Source of the DNA: Segatella copri
GTDB taxonomy: Bacteria; Bacteroidota; Bacteroidia; Bacteroidales; Bacteroidaceae
Assembly: GCF_019249655.2 (NCBI RefSeq)
Contig: NZ_CP137557.1
Coordinates: 3,505,001 to 3,569,000, forward strand
Length of the DNA: 64,000 bases
Direction: 5' to 3'
In this document: in pieces, positions 34,783-42,970 of the stretch
Position numbering within the stretch: position 1 is the stretch's first letter
Layout of the letters: each line of letters opens with the position of its first letter
The notes under the pieces: model-generated
What the model was told of the DNA's origin: nothing
The model's input: the letters and a program-made list of their open reading frames with translations, nothing else
Databases searched by the model: none
Translations under genes and position numbers: made by a program

Positions 34783-36006
34783 ATGAGAAGTACATACAAG
34801 CAGTTTTATTATATCAACCGTGGCAGAGTAAAGGCAAACGGAACCACATCTATATTTTGCCGTATCACGATTGACGGCAAAGTGTCAGCCATAGCAACAG
34901 GTCTTTACTGTGCTCCCGAAGAATGGGACACGAAAAAAGGTGAAGCCAAGAATGCAAGAGTGAACGGACTACTGCAAGCGTTCAGACAAAGAATTGACGA
35001 AGCCTACGAGCAGGCAACAAAGGAAAAGGGCATCGTTACCGCCGAGATTCTGAAGAATGTTATTGTTGATGCAAATACTATCCCGATGACATTGCTTGCC
35101 ACTGGCGAGGAGGAGCGTGAACGCCTTAGGCTGCGCTCTATCCGTATTAACTCAACATCTTCTTATCGCCAATCTAAGACATCGCAGCTAAACTTGCGAG
35201 AGTTCATCGGGTTACGAGGAATGAATGACATTGCATTTGAAGATTTGACTGAGGAATTTGGCAAATCTTATAAGTTGTTCTTGATTGGCAAAGGGTATAG
35301 TGCATCCAATACGAACCATAATCTTTGTTGGTTGCAACGCTTGGTTTATATCGCTGTTGACAGAGGTCTGCTGAAATTCAATCCACTGGAAGATGTCGGA
35401 TATGAAAAGAAAGGCTCACCAAAGCGTAGACATATATCCAGAAATGACTTGCTGCTCATTATGGAGACTCCTATGGAGGATAAGGCTTTGGAGTTGGCAC
35501 GCAGAATGTTTGTTTTCTCCAGCCTTACAGGTTTGGCTTATGTCGATTTACGTAACCTGTATCCACACCATATCGGGATGACGGCAGACGGTAGAAAATA
35601 CATCCGTGAGAAAAGAGCAAAGACCAACAACGAAGCGTTCATTCCCTTGCATCCGATAGCTGAACAAATAATGTCGCTATACAATACAGCGGATGATAGC
35701 AAACCTGTTTTCCCTCTTTCTTCACGTGATTCCATGTGGTTTGAATTTCATTCACTCGGTGTGGCTTTGGGTATCAATGAGAACCTTACCGCACACGTTG
35801 CAAGACATACATTCGGAGTAAACATGGTTACTTCTGGCATATCAATGGAAAGCGTTGCCAAGATGATGGGACATTCCAATCTGCGAAGCACCCAAATCTA
35901 TGCCGTTATCACCGATAACAAGATTTCCATAGACATGGACAAACTGATGCAACGCAGAAAAACAAAAGAAACTGACCAAAAGAGAAATAAGGAGGACGAA
36001 AAATGA
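34783..36006 (+). CDS. Tyrosine recombinase int2 (R)
   Basis: 407 aa. Domains as int1: N-terminal INRGRVKANGTTSIFCRITIDGK, catalytic ARRMFVFSSLTGLAYVD, HVARHTFGVNM and tyrosine in STQIYAVI. Only about half identical to int2 of L although the next gene is identical, so the integrase part was exchanged or has evolved separately. The C-terminal lysine-rich tail is variable. Confidence 0.92.
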   Translation: MRSTYKQFYYINRGRVKANGTTSIFCRITIDGKVSAIATGLYCAPEEWDTKKGEAKNARVNGLLQAFRQRIDEAYEQATKEKGIVTAEILKNVIVDANTIPMTLLATGEEERERLRLRSIRINSTSSYRQSKTSQLNLREFIGLRGMNDIAFEDLTEEFGKSYKLFLIGKGYSASNTNHNLCWLQRLVYIAVDRGLLKFNPLEDVGYEKKGSPKRRHISRNDLLLIMETPMEDKALELARRMFVFSSLTGLAYVDLRNLYPHHIGMTADGRKYIREKRAKTNNEAFIPLHPIAEQIMSLYNTADDSKPVFPLSSRDSMWFEFHSLGVALGINENLTAHVARHTFGVNMVTSGISMESVAKMMGHSNLRSTQIYAVITDNKISIDMDKLMQRRKTKETDQKRNKEDEK

Positions 36007-36365
36007 ACAGAGGAGTTATAACTATCAGCGAGAGCGGAACGGTATCCATGCCGACCGATACTGTATGGATGACCATGCAGGAGATTGCCGACATGTATAA
36101 TGTGTTCGGCTGCTATGTGCGCAAGGCTGTCAAGGCTGTATTCAAGGACGGCATTCTGAAAGAGCAGGGTGTACGCCGTCATGTCAGGAAGAACGACCGC
36201 ATCAGCTATGATGTGTATAGCCTTGAACTCGTCATTGCGGTAGCCTTTCGTATTGACAGCATTGAGAGCAGAGCCTTTCGGGAGTTCATCATGCAGTCCG
36301 TCATCGGCAGACAGACAAGCCGCACTAAACTGGTCTGTATCTTTACAGAGAATGCAATGGCATAG
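36003..36365 (+). CDS. RhuM-like protein (R)
   Basis: 120 aa, same sequence as the L copy at 31402-31764 as far as can be read (TVWMTMQEIADMYNVFGCYV; LVIAVAFRIDSIESRAFREF). ATGA overlap with int2. Left edge of the 4.5-kb inverted duplication 36003-40519 versus 27258-31764. Confidence 0.75.
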   Translation: MNRGVITISESGTVSMPTDTVWMTMQEIADMYNVFGCYVRKAVKAVFKDGILKEQGVRRHVRKNDRISYDVYSLELVIAVAFRIDSIESRAFREFIMQSVIGRQTSRTKLVCIFTENAMA

Positions 36366-36376
36366 ACCTGCCATAA

Positions 36377-36472
36377 AGCAACGTTCCTTGGAGGCTTTGC
36401 GCCTCCAGCCACTTGGGCGAACCACCGCAGTGTGTTTTAGCATGGTATTAGATTTATACAGGTAACACAAAT
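36377..36472 (+). repeat. Element repeat with GGAGGC hairpin, copy 3
   Basis: Near-identical to 711-812 and the inverted 31311-31391, starting 11 bases after the RhuM-like stop codon; 7-bp stem TGGAGGC/GCCTCCA. Confidence 0.75.
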
Positions 36473-36516
36473 GATACCCGGCAAACACGAACAACTCGGT
36501 ATAGCCAATAAAACGA

Positions 36517-36563
36517 GGCGACAACCTATAACAGCCACGCTCGGTAAGTTATACGTTGTCGCC
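36517..36563. terminator. Bidirectional hairpin terminator (R)
   Basis: GGCGACAAC/GTTGTCGCC outer arms with TATAAC/GTTATA inside, mirror of 31204-31250. Confidence 0.75.
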
Positions 36564-36603
36564 TTGTTCATTTCACCCCACTCATCAAGGACATGTATTT
36601 CTC

Positions 36604-36912
36604 CTACAAGCCATTCATTCTGTACGCCTCACGATAGTTAGCCATCAGAATCTTCTGAATGTCGGACTCGCGGTAGAGTATCTTTCCGCCAAGCTGGATA
36701 TACGGGATGACACCGTTGTTTCGGTAGTCCTGCAGGGTTCTTCGGCTCAGTTGCAGCCTGGCACAAAGATCCTTGTCCGTCATGAAGCGCTCACCGTCAA
36801 GCATGGGGCGGTAGTTCATCACGGCACGTTCAAAATTGTCAACCATTCGGTTGAGGTGGTTCACGATGTGGTTCATCCACTCGCTGTTTCTTGTCATTAC
36901 TTCATTGCTCAT
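36604..36912 (-). CDS. HTH excisionase-type DNA-binding protein b (R)
   Basis: 102 aa, counterpart of 30861-31169: HTH segment RLQLSRRTLQDYRNNGVIPY then KILYRESDIQKIL. It differs at residue 48 (Asp for Glu) and at the last residues (MNGL), where the two copies end differently at the repeat boundary. Follows gene a with an 82-base gap on the minus strand. Confidence 0.85.
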   Translation of the reverse strand: MSNEVMTRNSEWMNHIVNHLNRMVDNFERAVMNYRPMLDGERFMTDKDLCARLQLSRRTLQDYRNNGVIPYIQLGGKILYRESDIQKILMANYREAYRMNGL

Positions 36913-36994
36913 AGTTGTCTCGTTTTATTGTTGATACTTACGTTACTCGGTTTACTTGCTGCATTGGATAAAGTGGCTGTTGTATATTGACAGC

Positions 36995-37306
36995 CTAACC
37001 TGTGCGCTTGCGAAAACGCATGTCCTTTTTCTTGTCCTCCACTACTGCTACGATAGCCATCACGTCCTCCGGCTTGTAGTAGGTCTTGTGGCTGATTTGC
37101 GTATAAGCCAAAGTTCCGTTGTCCCGAAGCGTCTGCACTGTCCGTGGGCAGATGTTGAGCGTCTGACACACGTCCTGCGTGTCGAGCCACTTGTTCATGG
37201 TCTTGTCCTCACTGCGCTCACGGATTCTGTCCATGCGCTTCACGAAGTTCTCCAACTGGGCATCAAGATAGTTGAATGCCTCTTCCTCGAATACGATGAA
37301 TCCCAT
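36995..37306 (-). CDS. HTH excisionase-type DNA-binding protein a (R)
   Basis: 103 aa, counterpart of 30467-30778, differing at two positions near the C-terminus (VVEDKKKDMRFRKRTG). Winged-helix motif TLNICPRTVQTLRDNGTLAY. Divergent from DUF3408 across 397 bases. Confidence 0.85.
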   Translation of the reverse strand: MGFIVFEEEAFNYLDAQLENFVKRMDRIRERSEDKTMNKWLDTQDVCQTLNICPRTVQTLRDNGTLAYTQISHKTYYKPEDVMAIVAVVEDKKKDMRFRKRTG

Positions 37307-37703
37307 ACTTTTCTTTTTTCTAAGTTAATACTATGTTATATGTCGCAAAGCTCCACGCATATGCTGTGCTCCACGCTTGTGAGTGCAAAGATAAGGCACG
37401 GCAATCTAAAAACAAGCGTTTTCAATTTCTGTGGCAGTATGTTGCCGGGGTTTGCCGACATCAACGCCAAAAGCAACAAGAAAAACTTGCACGACTGCAA
37501 CGGATACATGAACAATGATGAGTTGAGAAATACGTTGAAGTTCTCACAACTATCTCGGTATGCAAATAAGCAAGCCACAACTAAATTGCCACGTTATACC
37601 CAATCAGTTGCATGGCTGCACTCAGTACACTTACTTTGCTCCCGACAATCGGTCAATGGTGCATACCGTGACCACTATACTAACAAATAAAACAGCATAA
37701 GCT
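37307..37703. promoter_or_regulatory. Divergent control region of HTH and mob genes (R)
   Basis: Mirror copy of 30071-30466 with scattered differences. Minus-strand TATCTTTGC at 37385-37393 fits a promoter for the HTH genes; plus-strand TTACTTTGC at 37631-37639 could serve DUF3408. No gene inside. Confidence 0.5.
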
Positions 37704-38186
37704 ATGGCAAGAACAAAAGATGTAGTCTTGGCTCCTGGGCAAAAGGAGCTGATGGAAAAAGAGTATTTGGATTTTGTTAAACCATCTACGTATGGCAACA
37801 AAGCCAACCCAAGTAGTTGTAATTCTCTCTATGATGATGTAGAGAACCCAGAGTTGAGAGCAATTGTAGAGAAAGTTGCTGCAACAACTCCCTATAGAGA
37901 GGAAACATCAACGAACGAGGCTCAATCGCCACCGAATCCGCAGAAGCGCATCAGTGGCAAGCAGCGCAAGGCGACATTGGAGGAGTATCAGCAGACCTTC
38001 CTCCAAGTTCCAAGGATTGACGACCGCAAGCCAGTCTTCGTCAGTTCCGATGTACGAGACCGTCTTGACCGTGTCGTCCGCATCCTCGGAGGGAGACGCA
38101 TGAGCGTATCGGGCATCATCGAGAACATCGTGCGCCACCACATAAGCCTTTATGAAGAGGACTTCGAGGCTTGGCGTAAATTGTGA
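37704..38186 (+). CDS. DUF3408 protein (R)
   Basis: 160 aa. C-terminal half identical or nearly so to the L protein (PPNPQKRISGKQRKATLEEY, RRMSVSGIIENIVRHHISLY, end FEAWRKL). The N-terminal 75 residues are quite different (MARTKDVVLAPGQKELMEKE). The first gene of the mob operon, directly followed by the oriT-like hairpin region. Confidence 0.85.
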   Translation: MARTKDVVLAPGQKELMEKEYLDFVKPSTYGNKANPSSCNSLYDDVENPELRAIVEKVAATTPYREETSTNEAQSPPNPQKRISGKQRKATLEEYQQTFLQVPRIDDRKPVFVSSDVRDRLDRVVRILGGRRMSVSGIIENIVRHHISLYEEDFEAWRKL

Positions 38187-38255
38187 GAATTAAGGTCTGC
38201 GACCTTGGACGTGGATAGCTGGAAGGCTGTAGTTCCAACTAACGTGTTCTGAGAG

Positions 38256-38297
38256 GGAGCGAGGTTATGTTTTGGGAACCCCAAAACGCCTCGCTCC
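38256..38297. other. Candidate oriT hairpin (R)
   Basis: GGAGCGAGG (38256-38264), GTTTTGGG (38269-38276), CCCAAAAC (38280-38287), CCTCGCTCC (38289-38297). An AAGGTC-TGC-GACCTT dyad lies at 38192-38206. In Bacteroides mobilisable elements oriT lies next to the mob genes (family knowledge). Confidence 0.6.
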
Positions 38298-38370
38298 ACC
38301 ATGAGGGCGGAGAAATTTTGCTCCCGACGGTCGCAGAAAGTGAGTGTACCAACTGTAATCAGTATATAGA

Positions 38371-38784
38371 ATGACAAACATACAGGAACAAGACAAGAGA
38401 AAGGGCGGAAGACCGCCCACGGGCAGGGTTCGCAAGCTGTCGAAGTCTGTCACGGTAAAGTTCTCGAAGCCAAGCTACGAGGCATTGAGACTGAGGGCGA
38501 GAAAAGCCAACCGCAAATTGGCGGAGTACATTCGTGAGTCCGCCTTGAACGGCGAGGTGGTCAGCGGACACAACGCAGAGACGGTAGCCATCGCCAAGCA
38601 TCTCATTGGCATGGCGAACAACCTCAACCAACTTGCCAAGCTGTCGCATCAGAGAGGTTTCCATGAGACCCATGTATATGTGGTGGACTTGTTGAGAAGA
38701 TTGAAAGAAATCCTTGGCGAGTATCGCCAAGCAAGTTATAAACCGAAGCCAAGCAGTATGGGCAGAAAGGAGGATACCACATGA
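38371..38784 (+). CDS. mobC: MobC-like relaxosome accessory protein (R)
   Basis: 137 aa, intact. Basic N-terminal arm (KGGRPPTGRVRKLSKSVTVK), then helices with the MobC pattern EALRLRARKANRKLAEYIRE and NNLNQLAKLSHQRGFHETH. Binds oriT and helps the relaxase; the L copy carries a stop at Tyr36. Overlaps the relaxase start by 4 bases. Confidence 0.85.
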   Translation: MTNIQEQDKRKGGRPPTGRVRKLSKSVTVKFSKPSYEALRLRARKANRKLAEYIRESALNGEVVSGHNAETVAIAKHLIGMANNLNQLAKLSHQRGFHETHVYVVDLLRRLKEILGEYRQASYKPKPSSMGRKEDTT

Positions 38785-39731
38785 TAGGCAAGCTAAAGAA
38801 GGGCAGCTCATTTGGTGGTTGCATCCGCTATGTTACAGGCAAGGACGAGGCGAAAATCATTGCCTCGGATGATGTGTTACTCGGTACGAATGCCGAGATG
38901 GCGCAAAGTTTTGAGCTACAAAGGCAACTAAATCCAAGGATTAAGAAGCCTGTGGGACACATTGCATTGAGCTTCAAGCCCGAGGACAAGCCACGCTTGA
39001 CGGATGAGTTCATGGCTAAAATAGCCATTGAATACATGCAGATGATGGGCATCACCGATACCCAATTCATCATCGTAAGGCATCACAACACGGACAATCC
39101 ACATTGTCATATCGTATATAACCGCATCAATAACGATGGCAAGCTCATATCAGACAGGAATGATTACAGGCGTAATGAGCAAGTTACCAAGGTTCTAAAA
39201 TCCAAATATGGACTGACCTACGGAACGGACAAGAGCAATACTAATACTCGCAAGTTACGCAATGCGGAGCGTGCAAAATACGAGATTCACAATGCCGTTA
39301 AAGGTGCCTTGAAAGCCGCAGATAGCTGGCAGAAGTTCAAGAATGAACTTGCAAGACGAGGTGTCCACTTGGAGCTTGTCTATAAGGACAAGGAGCGAAC
39401 CAAGGTACAAGGCATCCGATTCAGCAAGGACGGATATAGTTTCAAGGGTACGCAGATTTGCAGAGAATACAGCTTTGGCAAGTTGGATGCAATGTTTGAG
39501 GGAACGGAGAACCATTTATCAGCAAGAGCCAATTCTACTCAGCAATATGAGCAAGGCTGTCGCAAGAATGAGCAGGTGCCATTCGTGTCGGAGTGCAGCC
39601 AAGACCCTTGGGATGGTATTTCTTCCATAGGACTTTTTGCTTCTGCCAATGCACAGACCTTTGAGCAATTCCCAGAGGATGAATCATCCAAGAAGAAAAA
39701 GAAGAAACGCAGAAGAGGCTTTAGCCTTTGA
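38781..39731 (+). CDS. Relaxase, MobA/VirD2-type (R)
   Basis: 316 aa. GGCIRYVTGKDEA near the N-terminus and the metal motif RHHNTDNPHCHIVYNR (H101, H102, H108, H110). The nuclease half is almost the same as the L enzyme; residues 230-290 diverge, then QDPWDGISSIGLFAS and a Lys/Arg tail agree again. No type IV secretion genes are present, so transfer would need a helper element. Confidence 0.9.
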   Translation: MIGKLKKGSSFGGCIRYVTGKDEAKIIASDDVLLGTNAEMAQSFELQRQLNPRIKKPVGHIALSFKPEDKPRLTDEFMAKIAIEYMQMMGITDTQFIIVRHHNTDNPHCHIVYNRINNDGKLISDRNDYRRNEQVTKVLKSKYGLTYGTDKSNTNTRKLRNAERAKYEIHNAVKGALKAADSWQKFKNELARRGVHLELVYKDKERTKVQGIRFSKDGYSFKGTQICREYSFGKLDAMFEGTENHLSARANSTQQYEQGCRKNEQVPFVSECSQDPWDGISSIGLFASANAQTFEQFPEDESSKKKKKKRRRGFSL

Positions 39732-40519
39732 TGCAAGTTACAAACCATTCAAACAACAAAAGAAAGATGAAAGAAGAACTATTGGAAGCCATCTACGGCA
39801 CAGTTGAGAGATTGGAGCAGAAAGTCGATGAACTTTCTGCTTCACCAAAGTACGCAGGAGCGGAAACTGTTCTCAGCCCTGCAAGTGTTGACACAAGCAA
39901 ACTTGAAAAAGCCATTCTTTCTGCATCTGCAAGAGAAGAGGAAACTATTGGAAAATTGGCTAAATTAAGAGAGGCGATATGCGTCTATATCGACCTTACC
40001 AAGAAAGAAGCAAGTAACGGAGAACAGCGAAGCAAACTCTTGTTTGATGCAATTAATCAGGTGAAACAAGAGCTGAATGCCACATCAAAAAATGTGCAGG
40101 AAAAACTTCACGCAATAGGTTACACACCTCAAAAGAAGGTTGTCACCCACCGCTTAGAACCAACTTCAAAGTATGTTCTTCTTTTCATTGGTGGCTTGGC
40201 TCTATCTCTTGTCATATCCATTTGGGGCAATCTAACCCAATGGCGAGAACACCAAGACAGGGAGGAGGCAGACTTGAAATATCGTGCATTGAAGATGGTT
40301 CTTCCATCTGACGACCCCAATGTTCGATACATCGAAAAGAACTTTTCTGTATGCCCAAATAAAGAAGTTATTGAGAAAGTGAGAACTCATGTAAATATTT
40401 ACGAGGACTCAATTCGCTATCATAACGAAATGATACAGATGGCAGCAATTAAAGATAGCATTGCTAATAGCCTATTTAAAGAAGCGAATGAAATTAAAAA
40501 GAAAATTAATCAGAAATAA
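39728..40519 (+). CDS. Coiled-coil single-pass membrane protein of the mobilisation module (R)
   Basis: 263 aa, counterpart of 27258-28049. N-terminal heptads (LLEAIYGTVERLEQKVDELS), membrane helix YVLLFIGGLALSLVISIWG, conserved TQWREHQDREEADLKYRALK, then a diverged end. ATGA overlap with the relaxase. Last gene of the mob operon; the duplicated module ends at its stop codon. Confidence 0.75.
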   Translation: MMQVTNHSNNKRKMKEELLEAIYGTVERLEQKVDELSASPKYAGAETVLSPASVDTSKLEKAILSASAREEETIGKLAKLREAICVYIDLTKKEASNGEQRSKLLFDAINQVKQELNATSKNVQEKLHAIGYTPQKKVVTHRLEPTSKYVLLFIGGLALSLVISIWGNLTQWREHQDREEADLKYRALKMVLPSDDPNVRYIEKNFSVCPNKEVIEKVRTHVNIYEDSIRYHNEMIQMAAIKDSIANSLFKEANEIKKKINQK

Positions 40520-40522
40520 TAG

Positions 40523-40642
40523 ACAACGACCAACGGGTACAAGCGCATTCTTCGTTTCGACAAGATTAAGACCAACAGCATTCGCATCGTATTCAATAGC
40601 GCAAGGGCTTGTCCGTGCATCAACAATGTTTCAGCATACTAA
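40523..40642 (+). pseudogene. C-terminal scrap of an alpha-L-fucosidase-like gene
   Basis: Starting directly after a stop codon, the frame reads TTTNGYKRILRFDKIKTNSI then RIVFNSARACPCINNVSAY and stops. This matches the terminal beta-sandwich of GH29 fucosidases, whose last residues read similarly. No catalytic part is present, so it is a broken remnant at the edge of the mob module. Confidence 0.55.
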
Positions 40643-40670
40643 CTTTCATTAAACTCTCAACTATTCATCC

Positions 40671-40712
40671 GTGTCCGTGATGCCACTCGTTTGACATTGC
40701 GGACACTTTTTA
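40671..40712 (+). terminator. Terminator after the fucosidase scrap
   Basis: Arms GTGTCCG (40671-40677) and CGGACAC (40700-40706), followed by T-rich sequence. Confidence 0.65.
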
Positions 40713-40720
40713 TTTTTATG

Positions 40721-41107
40721 ATGGCTATGAAGAAGAAATAGATAATTATAGCAGTTTTGGTTATCTCACTTGTTGCATCTTATATCTTATGTGATACGAA
40801 ACAAAATGATGCCGATATTGATTCCGTTAAAGCCGAAGAATATACGACAGTCTAAGAAAACAGTATTGACTTGGATTCCATTGCAGGAACATATTGCGGT
40901 GTGTTGCCACCTAATGTTGAAACAACACTCACACTAAATGAAGATGGAACGTATTGCTTGAAGCAGGAATCTACAAACGATTCGGATAGTAGTGAAGTGT
41001 TGAACGGTATCTTCAAAGTGCTTGACGGCAGTATTCTGATGTTAGAACATTTGTCAAGTGGTTATAATATATTTTACAAGATAAAGAATGATAGTTGCAT
41101 TATCTAA
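40721..41107 (+). pseudogene. NlpE-like lipoprotein, two nonsense codons
   Basis: One frame of 129 codons with a TAG at 40739-40741 and a TAA at 40853-40855. It reads a signal-like stretch ending SYILC (possible lipobox), and then GTYCGVLPPNVETTLTLNED and GTYCLKQ, the pattern of the NlpE N-terminal domain (envelope or copper stress lipoproteins). The usual C-A-D-C segment is absent. An intact 78-codon 3' part remains but has no export signal. Confidence 0.65.
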
Positions 41108-41171
41108 TAGATTCATTTGGGAATGAGCCAAGAAGCGCAAAGACCGGTGTACTGAAGAAAAAATAATAAAA

Positions 41172-41212
41172 ATAAAACCCGTGGGTTGTTGTGTCTCACT
41201 CACGGATTTTAT
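41172..41212. terminator. Terminator, convergent
   Basis: Arms ATAAAACCCGTG (41172-41183) and CACGGATTTTAT (41201-41212), one mismatch, between the NlpE remnant and the minus-strand array. Confidence 0.6.
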
Positions 41213-41266
41213 GGATATTTTCTCCTAACTAATTATATATTCTTTTTATAGCAAAAATCTTTACAA

Positions 41267-41707
41267 TTAAGGCTCTTGTAATTTCCTACTAGACTTTTCA
41301 TCACACTTATAATGTAAATTTCCAGAAGAATCTGTATAAAAATACTTTATTATATTTACTTTAGCTCCCATCCCGTTATGTCTTATTACATATTGAGTAT
41401 TTGGTAATAGCCTTATATAGGAAGGATTATACCGAAATTCTTGCTTATAAGAAGACGATTCTATCGCTTTAAATTTCTTTGATATTCTTTTTTTTAAACA
41501 AATAGTATCCACCTCTCTACATGTTCCCTTTGTCCGCAAAAAGAAGTCATATGTATAAGATTTGCTAAAGCTATCTAATGGCTCAATAGAAAAATGCAAC
41601 AGATTGTAAATATAAAAAGTCTGTTCCTTTTCATTGAATTCTACATCATGATTGTCACATGAACAAATCAAAAATAAACACATGAAAATTTCTATTATAT
41701 ATTTCAT
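41267..41707 (-). CDS. Small lipoprotein, array gene
   Basis: 146 aa from the ATG at 41707 (a further in-frame ATG at 41734 lies before the signal). Signal MKYIIEIFMCLFLICSC with lipobox LICSC, then a beta-rich lysine-containing body with three later cysteines. No family recognised. Distal end of the minus-strand array; terminators on both sides make it an independent cassette. Confidence 0.7.
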   Translation of the reverse strand: MKYIIEIFMCLFLICSCDNHDVEFNEKEQTFYIYNLLHFSIEPLDSFSKSYTYDFFLRTKGTCREVDTICLKKRISKKFKAIESSSYKQEFRYNPSYIRLLPNTQYVIRHNGMGAKVNIIKYFYTDSSGNLHYKCDEKSSRKLQEP

Positions 41708-41779
41708 TCTCAAAAATCTATTGTGAATAGCCAAATCTTGACCATTCTTGTTAAACTTGTTTGTTAAGACATTTTTTAT

Positions 41780-41815
41780 ATTGGGCGGTATTCACCAATT
41801 GTGAAACCGCCCAAT
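41780..41815. terminator. Terminator in the array
   Basis: Arms ATTGGGCGGT and ACCGCCCAAT (10 bp) around a 16-base loop. The stretch up to 41957 holds no convincing gene. Confidence 0.75.
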
Positions 41816-41957
41816 TTGAGGTGTCTATAACAGGGTTTCATACAAATCTTTTTCTTCTATCGCAAAATTGAAGAAAATCAGATTCCAATATAAAACGAAA
41901 GCACGAAGTTGTTGCTTCCCAAGGAGGCCATGAAGTGGTGATGAACGAAGAATAACA

Positions 41958-42581
41958 CTATTCACTCTCTCTCGGAGGGTGTGACAGAAGTTCTTTTTGT
42001 ACAAACACTCCTTTCTCGAACTTCCATTTTCCAAACTCATAATCAACGGCAGAACCACGGCTGAAAGATTCAATAATCTTTTCTTTTTCGTTAAGCGTAG
42101 GATTGGGAATATCATGGAATGATGGAACAAACAAGAACTTCTGCTTGACTTCATTCCAGACATAAGCATCCCAATATTCCACACCTTGATTTCCGAATTG
42201 TCCCAAATATACCAACAGATCTTTATTGCCATCAAACGTCACATCAGCCATCAGACAGCTATCCTTCCGACCACCATTTGGGTCAAAGGTATCGTCCTTT
42301 GGATAAGAGAAAGGTATAATTTGTACAGTTTTCTCCCCTCGCATAATAAATACTTCAAAATCGAAATCCTTGGACTTGGGAGATTGTGTTCTTATAACAG
42401 CGTTAAGCGTATCTTCCGATGCAATATCTTGCTTGGTAAAGACCTTGCCCGGAATCACACTATCGGTGTCAATAGACATGCTGTCTTTGGTAGGGTTTCC
42501 CTGCCCCACCTTACTTTCCTTGCAACCGAAGATCAACATCAAAGAAAGTATTACTAATGTACTATCGATAATTCTTTTCAT
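41958..42581 (-). CDS. Lipoprotein, XAC2610-like, array gene
   Basis: 207 aa. Lipobox IFGC (C20), acidic linker, then a calcium-loop-like core CLMADVTFDGNKDLLVYLGQ followed by GNQGVEYWDAYVWNEVKQKF. This pattern is typical of XAC2610-type beta-propeller-like proteins. A paralogue lies at 42971-43663 with the matching blocks CLLTDLNFDGIKEDVLFYLG and EHFDAYVWNPNTEHY. In other bacteria related proteins lie next to toxins as putative immunity proteins; that role here is inference. Confidence 0.72.
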   Translation of the reverse strand: MKRIIDSTLVILSLMLIFGCKESKVGQGNPTKDSMSIDTDSVIPGKVFTKQDIASEDTLNAVIRTQSPKSKDFDFEVFIMRGEKTVQIIPFSYPKDDTFDPNGGRKDSCLMADVTFDGNKDLLVYLGQFGNQGVEYWDAYVWNEVKQKFLFVPSFHDIPNPTLNEKEKIIESFSRGSAVDYEFGKWKFEKGVFVQKELLSHPPRESE

Positions 42582-42768
42582 TGTCTTTAAATATTTTGAT
42601 CATTTCATTGCGTTATTTTTTATTATTGTATGCAAAGGTAGTGCTTTGAGCCTTTAAGCCACTATCACACAACCCCTTTCTTTGAAAAGAACGTAAAATC
42701 AATAGTATTATTGCGATGATTGTACTTTTATTAATCGTTTCACTCGTTGTACGGTATTTACCCCTTAA

Positions 42769-42876
42769 ACGGATGATTTCCCGACAACAGGAGTCAATAA
42801 CATTACAATAAGTCCACAAAAGGAAGAACAGATATATGATTTGTCTGGGAAAAAGGTAATATCTACAACTCATTAA
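42769..42876 (+). pseudogene. C-terminal tail fragment of a secreted protein
   Basis: 35 codons reading ...VNNITISPQKEEQIYDLSGK then KVISTTH and stop. I-Y-D-L-S-G-[RK]-[RK]-V is the tail signature of many Bacteroidetes secreted and surface proteins. It stands on the plus strand, opposite to the array, with no upstream partner. Confidence 0.5.
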
Positions 42877-42891
42877 AAAGAAAAAAATTAG

Positions 42892-42931
42892 AAAGGAATT
42901 ATGGAAAGCGATATTTGCCCATAATTCCTTT
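42892..42931. terminator. Bidirectional terminator
   Basis: 13-bp arms AAAGGAATTATGG (42892-42904) and CCATAATTCCTTT (42919-42931), flanked by A and T runs. Confidence 0.75.
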
Positions 42932-42970
42932 TATTTTTTATATGACCCCACCAACTCCAATTGGATATAA

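Noticed and set aside
41825..42235. Open frame of 136 codons on the minus strand
   Set aside because: Mostly overlaps the lipoprotein gene 41958-42581 in another frame; the unique end shows no family or signal.
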